Assembly: GCF_032930845.1 (NCBI RefSeq)
Contig: NZ_CP136758.1
Span: 976,501-1,040,500, forward strand
Source: Parvularcula sp. LCG005
GTDB lineage: Bacteria; Pseudomonadota; Alphaproteobacteria; Caulobacterales; Parvularculaceae
Length of the DNA stretch: 64,000 nucleotides
Direction: 5' to 3'
Shown here: positions 45,783 through 53,498 of the stretch, in pieces
Position numbering within the stretch: position 1 is the stretch's first letter
How the letters are laid out: each line of letters starts with the position of its first letter
The notes under the pieces: model-generated
Told to the model about the DNA's origin: nothing
Databases searched by the model: none
Seen by the model: only the letters and a program-made list of their open reading frames with translations
Translations under genes and position numbers: made by a program

Positions 45783-46032
45783 CGTTCTGGTCCTCCTCGG
45801 GGCCGGGTGTGGAAACGCCCATCAGGGCTCGGGAAATATTGGGAACGGTCAGGCCCGCCTTGGCGCAGATTTCCACGACAGTGTCGCGCTGACCGGCCTT
45901 GTAAACCTCGTCATCGCTGCGGGTGCCGTGCTGATAGCGCGGGATCAGAAGGACATTGCGCAACAGCAGGTCGGCCAGCACTTCGCGCCCCAGATCATTG
46001 TCGAACAGCTCGCGATAGATGTTCCGGGCCAT
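45775..46032 (-). CDS. Small head-region protein, Bbp19-like candidate
   Basis: 85 aa. LFDNDLGREVLADLLLRNVLL followed by EVYKAGQRDTVVEICAKAG follows the pattern of the Bbp19-like phage proteins found next to portals. The ATG at 46032 lies just past the portal stop; a TTG at 46038 is weaker. It overlaps the scaffold start by 8 bp. Tentative. Confidence 0.6.
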   Translation of the reverse strand: MARNIYRELFDNDLGREVLADLLLRNVLLIPRYQHGTRSDDEVYKAGQRDTVVEICAKAGLTVPNISRALMGVSTPGPEEDQNDE

Positions 46033-46034
46033 GA

Positions 46035-47687
46035 TCAAAGCGCCCCCGTGGACAGGGCCTGGCTGGCCTGCTGCGCTGCGCCTGCGGCGGCTCCGGCCTG
46101 TTCCAGCGCCTGGTTCAGCTGTGCGGCGCTTTCGGCCTCGGCCTTGTTGGCGGCGATGACGCGCGGATCGGTGAGAAGCGACGGCGACACGCCATAGGCT
46201 TGCCCGGCGGCCCGCACGATGCTCGGCAGGTTCAGCGCGCCGCCAGCGGCGGACTGGCTCTGTTTGGCCTCGGCTTCGACCGCAACGGCCCCGCGCGTAA
46301 ACTCGAGAAGGCGCATCAGTCCCTCAACCGCGACCTGGCGCTGGGTCGTGGCGATCGGGGATTTGTACTCAAATGACAGGTTCAGCCCGACCAGGCTTTC
46401 CGGGGGCGGACCAAATTCCCCCGCCCGCTGCATCAGCGTATAGGTCCGCTCCGCTACGGGGTTCAGGGATTCCTGCTCGAGACGCGCAACGGCGGGCCCC
46501 AGACCGCGCAGGGTCTGGTCGCGCCGGTCGGCCCATTCCGTGGCCGTCTGCTGTGGTCCGCCGCCATGGCGCAGCCAGTCAACGAAATAGATCACCTCGA
46601 CCTGGGTGCGCATATATTCGATCAACTGCATGATCGGCCCCAGGTCGCCGGGCTCATAGACGCGCATGGTCGGGGCGTTGCTGTATTGACGCCAGATGCT
46701 CGCATCCAGGGCGTTCAGCGATCCAGGCCGCGTGTCCAGCTCCGACAGCGCACCGCCGGTCATATCGATCAGCGCCGGGTCCGCCGCCTGCTCCGATTGC
46801 AGGATGAAGGATTCGACCAGGACATTCAGGCCCTTGATCATCGGCAGGGCCATCACCCCGGGGCCATAGCCATAAGGCTGGCCCGACAGCCGCTGGAACC
46901 GGCTGACCGCATAGGGAAACTCATCATAGCCGCTGGCCGCCACGGCAAAGCAGGTTTCATCGTCCAGGAAGGTCACAGTCGACCACGGCTTGCGATTGAC
47001 CGGCTTGCCTGCGCGCCCGCCCTTGCGCGGCTCGATCAGCTCAACGAAAAACATCTCCCGGTTCGGATCATCTTCCGCGATCTTGTCGATCTTGGGGACG
47101 TCGGGATATTTTTCCTTGACCTCCCAGGCGCGGCGCGAGAACCGGCGGGCCAGCGTGTCGCACTGCCCCGTGTCCGGGTTGTCATCGATCCAGCAATCAT
47201 TGATCGGCACGGCGAGATAGCGCGGGCCTTCCTTTGCCCGCGCGCCGGTCCACATGACGGACGTGCCAAAGGCGACGCTGTCCACCATGCCCTCGGCCAG
47301 CTGGGTGCGGAAATTCGATTTGGCGCTGGTCAGGGTCAGGAACATCTTGCGGCTGACCTGGTCCAGCCACACCGATTCCTCATAGGTCGGCTCGCGCTCA
47401 TTCAGCCGCGGCTTCATGAACTCGTCAAAGCCCGACACCAGATAGCCAAGCAGGGTGGCCGCAAACCGGTCATTGGCGGTGCTGCCCGTCGTGTCGACCA
47501 TCCGGCGCGGGTTCAGGGCCCCCGGCACCTCGAGCGCGCCCTGGTTACGGCGCGGCAGGATGTAGTCGGAAATATCTCGCCACAGGGGCTCCCAGGGAAG
47601 GCGCGCCTGCTTGAGCTGCGCCCAGCGCAGCTTGCGGCGGCGGACCGCATCATCGCTGCGCGCTTCGGAGAGGGCGAGACGGGTCAT
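46035..47687 (-). CDS. Portal (head-tail connector), T7-type
   Basis: 550 aa dodecameric connector candidate. The N-terminal LKQARLPWEPLWRDISDYILPRR and MVDTTGSTANDRFAATLLGYLVSGF match the T7-type head-tail connector family, as do YGYGPGVMALPMIKGLNVL and the MRTQVEVIYFVDWL region. The ATG at 47687 is preferred to an adjacent TTG and overlaps the upstream stop (ATGA). It gives the virion its podovirus character. Confidence 0.9.
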   Translation of the reverse strand: MTRLALSEARSDDAVRRRKLRWAQLKQARLPWEPLWRDISDYILPRRNQGALEVPGALNPRRMVDTTGSTANDRFAATLLGYLVSGFDEFMKPRLNEREPTYEESVWLDQVSRKMFLTLTSAKSNFRTQLAEGMVDSVAFGTSVMWTGARAKEGPRYLAVPINDCWIDDNPDTGQCDTLARRFSRRAWEVKEKYPDVPKIDKIAEDDPNREMFFVELIEPRKGGRAGKPVNRKPWSTVTFLDDETCFAVAASGYDEFPYAVSRFQRLSGQPYGYGPGVMALPMIKGLNVLVESFILQSEQAADPALIDMTGGALSELDTRPGSLNALDASIWRQYSNAPTMRVYEPGDLGPIMQLIEYMRTQVEVIYFVDWLRHGGGPQQTATEWADRRDQTLRGLGPAVARLEQESLNPVAERTYTLMQRAGEFGPPPESLVGLNLSFEYKSPIATTQRQVAVEGLMRLLEFTRGAVAVEAEAKQSQSAAGGALNLPSIVRAAGQAYGVSPSLLTDPRVIAANKAEAESAAQLNQALEQAGAAAGAAQQASQALSTGAL

Positions 47688-47989
47688 CAATACCCCGCCG
47701 TCAAAAGGGTGCGGGATCGTGTCGTCACCCGACCGCCGCCCAGCTCACCGGCCAGCGCCTGCCGGCCTTTGAAGCTGGCCGGGGTGCGCGGGCGGATCGC
47801 GGCGCTGCCGCTGGCACTGCGCGTGCGCGACTGTACCCCGCGCGTCAGGACCGTGGAACCGCGCCCGCGCCGCTCACGGCTGGCCCGGGCCTGCGCTGCG
47901 GTCATGCGAATGGTGGGGTCCGTCGGGTTGGCGGCCTCCGGGACTTCAACATTGACGTCTGGCGGCTCGGGCTTTGAAAACAGGCTCAT
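47687..47989 (-). CDS. Small protein between terminase and portal, unknown
   Basis: 100 aa, Arg/Ser/Thr-rich, no domain recognised. It starts MSLFSKPEPPDVNVEVPEAAN and is followed by a basic middle (ASRERRGRGSTVLTRGV). ATGA overlap with the portal gene supports translation. It could be a head or packaging accessory. Confidence 0.65.
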   Translation of the reverse strand: MSLFSKPEPPDVNVEVPEAANPTDPTIRMTAAQARASRERRGRGSTVLTRGVQSRTRSASGSAAIRPRTPASFKGRQALAGELGGGRVTTRSRTLLTAGY

Positions 47990-47999
47990 ATCAATCCTT

Positions 48000-49601
48000 T
48001 CACAGCGCCGTGGCGCGAATACGGCGGGGCGCGACCGGCTTGGTGCCGATGCGCGTGCCCACACCGTTCAGGCCCGACGGGCGGGCCGCATTTGATCCGA
48101 TGCCGGTATGGAACAGGGTCATGTATTGGTCCGCATCCGCCACATTGTCGTGGTGATTGCCCTTGACCGGCCGCCAGACAGCGTCACCGCTGGCCATGTT
48201 TTTCAGATGCAGCTTGTAGCCGCCGCGATAAGCTGCCCGCAGGTTGGGGCAGCGTTTACTGACCATCTTGCGCGGGCGACCCTCACGCATATCCTGCATC
48301 AGGCGGCGATTTGCCCCCACCCGCTCATCTGGGTCATTGGTTTCCGCCGGGACGATCCGGCAGGGCAGGCCCGTAACCTCACGCCAGCCGCTGGCGTAGC
48401 TGTCCATGAAATTGGCGCCGATTTCCGTGCCGCCGAACTGGTTGGATGGATCGATGACGTGATACACCATGTTGCGGTCCACATGGCGGGCATAGCCGCC
48501 CGCCGGACTGCACATGAACTCGGCGACACGCTTGCCGAAGGAATAACCGTCCGTCCGCTGATCCTTGGCCGTAACCACTTCGTCATAGGCGATGACGCGG
48601 TCAAAATCGTCCCGCTGACCAATGACCGCAGCGGCCTTGCCGCCGCCATCGACCCCGACCGTTACGGGCAGGTCGGCGCGGGCTCGGACTTCCTCGCCCA
48701 GATCATGGCGGTCAGGGTGATAGTCGCCATAGACGGGCATGCCGGTGCGCGAATAGCCCAGCTTGTTCATGACCATGCGTTTCAGGTCATAATCGTCCAG
48801 CTTTTGCCGCTGGCCGATATAATACTCGTCGTCCATGAAGCCTTCGCGCGCCGGGCTCGGCTCGCCATTGTCCAGGAGCGCCCCGGGCTGCACGTGAAAC
48901 TCATGCTCATAACGCGGATCAATCATCCGTTTGGCGAGCCAGTTTTCCTCGTTCGGGGCGTTGAAGTCGCCAAACACCATCTTGATCGGCGGCAATTGCT
49001 TCCCGTCCGGCCCATTTGGCATTTCATTCTTGAAGGCGCGACCCACCCGCATGAAGAACCAGCCATAAGCATCGGGGGCGAACAGATCCGCCTCGTTCAT
49101 CCACACCACATTGGCCTGAAAGCCGCGAGCAAAGTCTTCGGCGCGGTCATTGCCGATGGCGCGGAATAGAAATTCCAGGCGCAGGATTTCGCCAGTCTGC
49201 GGGTCTGGCAATTCAAAGATATGAGACGCCGGGTTGCCTTTGCCGCCATGCCACTGACCCCACTCCCGGGGCCACACGTCGAGATAGGACGGGATCGTAC
49301 TTTCCCACAGACGGCGATAATCCGACCGCACCACTGCGATCCGCAGCTTGCGCTTGCCGTCGACGATGCTACGGTGCTGTTGCCGCGCTATGAGAAAACA
49401 TTTTGCAACACACGTCGTCGTCTTTGCTGAGCCCACTGGCCCCATGAGCCAGCTGGTGGGGCTCATGTCATGGCGGAACGCATCAGCGACGGGCCCTGCC
49501 GCGTCCTGCAGCATGCGTTGCGTCATCTCGACGGTGTTGGCGCGCTCTTCAAAGTCTTCAATCGGATCGTTCTTGTAAAGAACATCTGGCGCGGTGTTCA
49601 T
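48000..49601 (-). CDS. Terminase large subunit
   Basis: 533-aa DNA-packaging motor. Walker A is GPVGSAKTTTC near residue 53 and Walker B VVWMNEADLF. The nuclease domain begins PVTVGVDGGGKAAAVIGQ and has a late acidic cluster KGNHHDNVADADQY. An in-frame GTG lies 9 bp upstream of the ATG at 49601; the ribosome-binding site does not clearly separate them. Together with the small subunit it packages DNA through the portal. Confidence 0.93.
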   Translation of the reverse strand: MNTAPDVLYKNDPIEDFEERANTVEMTQRMLQDAAGPVADAFRHDMSPTSWLMGPVGSAKTTTCVAKCFLIARQQHRSIVDGKRKLRIAVVRSDYRRLWESTIPSYLDVWPREWGQWHGGKGNPASHIFELPDPQTGEILRLEFLFRAIGNDRAEDFARGFQANVVWMNEADLFAPDAYGWFFMRVGRAFKNEMPNGPDGKQLPPIKMVFGDFNAPNEENWLAKRMIDPRYEHEFHVQPGALLDNGEPSPAREGFMDDEYYIGQRQKLDDYDLKRMVMNKLGYSRTGMPVYGDYHPDRHDLGEEVRARADLPVTVGVDGGGKAAAVIGQRDDFDRVIAYDEVVTAKDQRTDGYSFGKRVAEFMCSPAGGYARHVDRNMVYHVIDPSNQFGGTEIGANFMDSYASGWREVTGLPCRIVPAETNDPDERVGANRRLMQDMREGRPRKMVSKRCPNLRAAYRGGYKLHLKNMASGDAVWRPVKGNHHDNVADADQYMTLFHTGIGSNAARPSGLNGVGTRIGTKPVAPRRIRATAL

Positions 49602-49892
49602 TTCCCGCACCCGGACCCCGGGAAGCGGCCCCTTATTTTTCGGGTGGCCTCATCCAGCCTAGCCAAAATTCTGGAAGGTGTGTCTACCACCCCCTTTACG
49701 TCAGCGCGGCCCGCGATTTTCGGGGCATGGGGGGCGCTCAAGGGGGGGGTGGGTGAAGGCTGACCGGCGCGCGCCACGGGAGAGAGGAACGCGCGCCGGT
49801 CCCGGCGGGCAAAGCGTGCCGCGCTATGTCCCGCGCGGTCAATTCCCCCTACCGTCGAAGTAGGGGAAAACCATGCAACAATGGCAGCAATA
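49602..49892. other. Gap between TerS and TerL, with inverted repeat
   Basis: 291 bp with no certain gene. An inverted repeat ATGCAACAA (49873-49881) and TTGTTGCAT (49901-49909), 19 bp apart, spans the TerS stop. Next to it are two copies of GTGAGACTT (49912-49920 and 49928-49936). A 103-codon leftward frame (49598-49909) ends in ATGA overlap with TerL. Its Arg/Pro-rich product is not convincing. The area could hold a packaging site. Confidence 0.4.
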
Positions 49893-50450
49893 TCAATGCT
49901 TTGTTGCATCTGTGAGACTTTCGGTTTGTGAGACTTCCCCGCCGATCGGCCTGTAACCCTTTGATTTTTCTTGGCTGGTTCTATCCTCGAGATGCCAAGC
50001 GAGCGGGATCGAAGGCACCTGCGAAACGTTGACCGCGACCGGTGCCGGTGTGTGTTTGTACTTGGCGAGGAATTCATTGGCCCAACGCCACAAATCGATC
50101 GCTTTTTCAATCTCGCACCCGAAAGCGTCCCGGATGTTGGCCGGGTTGTCATCGACAAGCGCCTGCGCGTTCACGAGAGGATCGCGGCGGCCCATCTTGT
50201 CGAAAAGCGCCAGCAATTCCCGGGTTTTACGGGACTTCGCGCCTGGCGGACGTCCCGCCTTGGTCGCCTTTCGCGCCGGTTGCCAGTCCACGCGGCGGCG
50301 CAGCTGTGCCGCCTCGGACAGCGCGGACGTGCCGAAAAGCTCGTCCTGCACGACGTCGACCGGATCCCGGTCATTTGCCTGCACGCCGCCGCCGCCGGGC
50401 GGATTTCCCGCCTCTTTCAGCGCTGCGTCGATGCCGTCGCGTTTTCCCAC
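49893..50450 (-). CDS. Putative terminase small subunit
   Basis: 185 aa. Upstream of TerL, as expected for TerS. It has a basic segment (RRVDWQPARKATKAGRPPGAKSRKTRELLALFDKMGRR, about 52-89), then a helical region (DAFGCEIEKAIDLWRWANEFLAKYKH). The start is GTG at 50450 with AGGGA upstream. No close family match is recognisable by eye; the call rests on position and composition. Confidence 0.65.
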   Translation of the reverse strand: MGKRDGIDAALKEAGNPPGGGGVQANDRDPVDVVQDELFGTSALSEAAQLRRRVDWQPARKATKAGRPPGAKSRKTRELLALFDKMGRRDPLVNAQALVDDNPANIRDAFGCEIEKAIDLWRWANEFLAKYKHTPAPVAVNVSQVPSIPLAWHLEDRTSQEKSKGYRPIGGEVSQTESLTDATKH

Positions 50451-50990
50451 GAATTAACGTCCCTTTTCGGAGGCGCTTTCCTTAGGATCGCGCCCCCCCT
50501 GCGGGACAAAATTAGTTAGAAGGGCGGTTTCTGCACCATTCGGCTAAAGGAACAGCGGTTACAGACCGGGTTACAATATTGAACAGATTATAAGGTTTAT
50601 TATCAGTATCTTATTGAAAGCTGTAACCATGTAACCCGTGTTACCGCGAGTTTTAGCCTTATGCGCGCGAGCGCAAGCGCAAGGCCAATAGGCCGGTAAC
50701 AAGGGTTACACGGTTACACCGGCCATTTTTATCAATGAAAAGAACGGGATACCCCGTTACCGATCGCGTTACCGCATGTCGCCAGCGCCGGTAACATCAT
50801 CAGCACCCGTCCCTTCTTTTACTGCAGTCTTGGGGTCCGGGCAAGCGCCAATTGTTTCGCCCGCCACGGGTCCGGGTCCGGCCATCGGTGCGGGATGATG
50901 AGACGGGCGCGCGATGGCGCTTGCGCGCCAGGCGCGACACTGGCGGGCGCAATGGCTCGCTTTCGCTCGCGCGCGCCCTCTGGGTATCGT
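50451..50990. other. 540-bp non-coding region with iterons, candidate origin or control region
   Basis: No gene. It contains an AT-rich stretch (about 50575-50620) and the GTTAC iteron array described separately. The right part (50820-50990) is GC-rich with simple inverted runs such as GCGCGCGATGGCGC and shows nothing clear. Confidence 0.6.
50557..50795. repeat. GTTAC/GTAAC iteron array (11 sites in 239 bp)
   Basis: GTTAC or its complement starts at or near 50558, 50570, 50623, 50631, 50640, 50696, 50705, 50713, 50756, 50768 and 50791. Sites are usually extended by G before or C after (GGTTAC, GTAACC). They form four clusters about 70 bp apart, with 8-12 bp between sites within clusters. About 0.5 would be expected by chance. 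An AT-rich segment lies between the first two clusters. This layout fits initiator or regulator binding sites. Confidence 0.75.
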
Positions 50991-51809
50991 TTATGGGGTC
51001 TCGAGGTGGTCCAAAATTAAGGACAAGGGCAGTCGTGTGGACCGCTGCCGCCTGTCATCAAAATAGGTTGATGACGCTTCTGCGCCCGGCAAACGCCGCA
51101 ACGCATATGACCACCGAAGATCATCAAACGGTGTATTCGCATACAGACGGACAAGGTACGGATGATTGAATGCAATATGCACAGATGCCTTACATTTGCA
51201 GCTTTTTACGGCAATGCCAGTGCGTCTCAGCCCAGCCTTATCTCCCTCAATTGCCGTCCTAATCTCTTCTGAAAGTACACTGAGTATATGGCTCAATGCT
51301 GCACGTCCGTCGCCTGATGGATCAGGTGGTGTGGCAATGCAGAAACTGTCGGCAGAGGGCAGCCCCAATTGCAGCCATAGCGCCCTCGCAGCGGCCTTGC
51401 CAAAGTACCGATGCGCACTGCGGACAGCTTCAAGCTTCCATTCTTTTTCGCGGATATCCACGTCATCACCGGCCTTTGGCGGCCCCGCATATTGGCCTGT
51501 GCGACGGATGTCAGGGAGGACTTCGTGATACAGCCAGCGCTGAAAGCGCTTGGCTGCGGGGGTTCGGGATCCGGCGATGAGCCGATAGACGCCCGGTTCG
51601 GATATGATGACCATGTCCTGGTCACCACCAGGGGTGTCGTGTTTTACGACCCCCTTTTCGTCGTCATCCAATCTTCGGATCGGATCGCGCGTGTTCGTAT
51701 AATGCAGGGCTCGACACACATCCCGTGCGATGAACCAGGGCGCACCGCCCCTCATCAGGCTTCGGATAGGGAAGTCATCCTCAAATAAATGAACAATGAG
51801 ACTGCTCAT
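50991..51809 (-). CDS. Bro-N family antirepressor-like protein
   Basis: 272 aa. The N-terminal Bro-N domain (about 5-110) shows VHLFEDDFPIRSLMRGGAPWFIARDVCRAL, YTNTRDPIRRLDDDEKGV and ISEPGVYRLIAGSRTPAAKRFQRWLYHEVLPDIRRTG. The C-terminal region is of unknown type. Such proteins often inactivate phage repressors. It is the last gene before the iteron region and overlaps the upstream stop by 4 bp. Confidence 0.88.
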   Translation of the reverse strand: MSSLIVHLFEDDFPIRSLMRGGAPWFIARDVCRALHYTNTRDPIRRLDDDEKGVVKHDTPGGDQDMVIISEPGVYRLIAGSRTPAAKRFQRWLYHEVLPDIRRTGQYAGPPKAGDDVDIREKEWKLEAVRSAHRYFGKAAARALWLQLGLPSADSFCIATPPDPSGDGRAALSHILSVLSEEIRTAIEGDKAGLRRTGIAVKSCKCKASVHIAFNHPYLVRLYANTPFDDLRWSYALRRLPGAEASSTYFDDRRQRSTRLPLSLILDHLETP

Positions 51810-52099
51810 GCGGCGAAGCTCACAAACTGCGGCATCACCCGGTCACTCATTGAAGGAATGTGGCGATAGATCACGCCCAGCCCGGCGACACGCGACGAAA
51901 TCTTCTGCTCTCGCTGCGCCAGGTCCTCCATCTGACGCTTGATCATGCCCTCGCTATGCTGGCTGACCATGCGGCCGTTCTGGCCCATCATGAGCGCCGC
52001 GAGAAGCCCTTGGCGCGCCATCTTCAACATCTCTAACTCAGCCAGCAATTTGGCCTGGCGTGGGGTGACCGGTTCAATCAGAGGGGTAAACATTTCCAT
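51806..52099 (-). CDS. Small helical prophage protein, unknown
   Basis: 97 aa, mostly helical, Met-rich (LLAELEMLKMARQGLLAALMMGQNG). It is upstream of and coupled (ATGA) to the antirepressor gene. Its Shine-Dalgarno AGGAAAC lies partly inside the long-range stem of the leader structure at 52108-52182, so its translation may be structure-controlled. Confidence 0.65.
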   Translation of the reverse strand: MEMFTPLIEPVTPRQAKLLAELEMLKMARQGLLAALMMGQNGRMVSQHSEGMIKRQMEDLAQREQKISSRVAGLGVIYRHIPSMSDRVMPQFVSFAA

Positions 52100-52107
52100 G
52101 TCGGTTT

Positions 52108-52182
52108 CCTGTGGACAGAATGGCCGGCTCTGGCGGTTTTGAAGCCGCGCAAAATCCGGGGGTTCAAAAACCCGTCCACAGG
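52108..52182 (-). promoter_or_regulatory. Structured 5' leader of the 97-aa gene and antirepressor
   Basis: In the leftward transcript CCTGTGGAC (from 52182) pairs exactly with GTCCACAGG (to 52108), closing a 75-nt element. Inside are hairpins GGGTT-TTTG-AACCC and GCGG-CTTCAAAA-CCGC. This gives a three-way-junction-like fold. The last AGG of the closing stem is part of the Shine-Dalgarno sequence of the next gene. It is a candidate riboregulator controlling the antirepressor. Confidence 0.5.
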
Positions 52183-52330
52183 ATAAGGCCCCATACGCCT
52201 TTAGGCTTTCGCCCTGGACATGCGCGTACAGCCCCCGGAAATGTCCGCAAGATGACGCCTCTATCGCGTCACTCGCCTGTGGCAGAGTTTTGAAGCTCCG
52301 CGATCAGGTTGCGCGACTAATGCTAGGCTG

Positions 52331-52696
52331 TCAATGGTCGCGTGACCGCTCCAACCGTTTCAGATAGGGACGACAGGCCCCATAATTCCCAGCCAACAGC
52401 GTGTCTTCAATCACACCGCTGGCACTATCCACCTTCACTTCGACCCTGCATTTAAGGTTCGCCACGACCGGCGCGACGCTATCATTCGCCTTATAATCGA
52501 ATACTTCCGCACGTCCATTGCTCCAGACATAGACCACTTTATCGTCAAGATGGATGTCGGCATCAGGCGTCCCGAGTATAGCGAACGCCTCCTTGCGATC
52601 CTGCCCATGTAGTTCCTTCAGGATCGTGACGCCCGGCTCGAATGAGACACAGGCGCTCAGAGCGAGGATGGCGGCTATTGCAACACATGGCTTCAT
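52331..52696 (-). CDS. Prophage-encoded lipoprotein, unknown
   Basis: 121 aa. The signal peptide KPCVAIAAILALSAC has lipobox LSAC. The mature part (LKELHGQDRKEAFAILGTPDADIHLDDKVVYVWSNG) resembles small lipoproteins with a conserved GxP...VYxW pattern. It is flanked by about 230 bp on one side and 57 bp on the other, so it may have its own promoter. A lysogenic-conversion gene is plausible: surface change or superinfection exclusion. Function unproven. Confidence 0.75.
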   Translation of the reverse strand: MKPCVAIAAILALSACVSFEPGVTILKELHGQDRKEAFAILGTPDADIHLDDKVVYVWSNGRAEVFDYKANDSVAPVVANLKCRVEVKVDSASGVIEDTLLAGNYGACRPYLKRLERSRDH

Positions 52697-52753
52697 GGAA
52701 CCGACTCATGCGGAGGATTCTTGAAGAGTCAACCAAGACTGTTAAGAGCTCGA

Positions 52754-52936
52754 CTAACCCCCATCCCTGCACCGCGCGCACCGCCCGCCGACAAGGCGCG
52801 GGCTGGGACGTTCGCAATCCTCACACTCGCCCGGCTCCCCCGGCGCCATCGACGCACGGGGTCGGGCCAGCAGGGCGGCCCGCTCGCGCTCGGCCATGTC
52901 TGCGGCTTCGTCTATAGGATCGGCGTAATTGGTCAC
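52754..52936 (-). CDS. TraR/DksA-type C4 zinc-finger protein
   Basis: 60 aa. An N-terminal helix (YADPIDEAADMAERERAALLARPRASMAP) is followed by a C4 zinc finger, CEDCERPSPRLVGGRCARC. This is the minimal phage form of the DksA/TraR family. TraR-type proteins bind RNA polymerase at its secondary channel and shift promoter use. The start is GTG at 52936, overlapping the previous stop (GTGA). Confidence 0.85.
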   Translation of the reverse strand: MTNYADPIDEAADMAERERAALLARPRASMAPGEPGECEDCERPSPRLVGGRCARCRDGG

Positions 52937-53223
52937 GCCGCCCTCGCTTGGCTGATCCGGTCCCTGATAAATTCATCAAAGCCCGGCTGGTGTCGCAGGG
53001 CCATCAGCTGCCCGGCATTGATTTCCTGCACCCCAGCCTGCTTGGCCAGATCGCGGAAAAATTGCGCCTTGACCATGCGAATATCCTCAGCGTCCAGAAG
53101 GCGCTGGATCTTCCCCTGCACAGCCGTCGTCGGCATGTCGATGAACCAGCCAATACAGCGCGGGCTCCACATATTGCCGTAAAACCGGCACAGCCAGTCG
53201 ACCTTGTTTTCCGTCCACGCCAT
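52933..53223 (-). CDS. GcrA-like helix-turn-helix protein
   Basis: 96 aa. The N-terminus MAWTENKVDWLCRFYGNMWSP...TTAVQGKIQRL follows the pattern of the GcrA DNA-binding domain (WTxxxVxxL, AVxGKxxRL). The C-terminal half is helical and unlike host GcrA. In Alphaproteobacteria GcrA binds sigma-70 and acts at GAnTC-methylated promoters. The ATG at 53223 overlaps the upstream stop. The call is by motif only. Confidence 0.65.
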   Translation of the reverse strand: MAWTENKVDWLCRFYGNMWSPRCIGWFIDMPTTAVQGKIQRLLDAEDIRMVKAQFFRDLAKQAGVQEINAGQLMALRHQPGFDEFIRDRISQARAA

Positions 53224-53498
53224 TATGCACCCCCACAGGACAGGCGGCCTTTCAGCGGGCCGTGATAGGTGGCGTCCAGAATGCCATGATGACCGACCAG
53301 CGCCCGCGCATAGGCTTGCGCCACGTCGGCGCTGGGGGCGCACACCGTATAAAAGTCCGCCTGACGAAACCCGCCCCGATCCATGCCAAATTCAAACAGA
53401 AACCGGTCCGGCGGGGCAGGCACATAAGATGCCAGAGGCGACGGCGGCGACACGGGCCGGGCCGTCCGTATGCAGACAGGGTCAACCATTCTATTCAT
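53223..53498 (-). CDS. Prophage early-region protein, unknown
   Basis: 91 aa, with a central FLFEFGMDRGGFRQADFYTVCAPSADVAQAYARALVGHHG. No domain recognised. It overlaps the helicase gene by 8 bp and the next gene by 1 bp. Confidence 0.65.
   Translation of the reverse strand: MNRMVDPVCIRTARPVSPPSPLASYVPAPPDRFLFEFGMDRGGFRQADFYTVCAPSADVAQAYARALVGHHGILDATYHGPLKGRLSCGGA

Noticed and set aside
46566-48095. 509-codon plus-strand frame opposite the portal gene
   Set aside because: High-GC mirror frame of a well-supported leftward gene; composition dominated by Arg, Gly and Ala and no domain.
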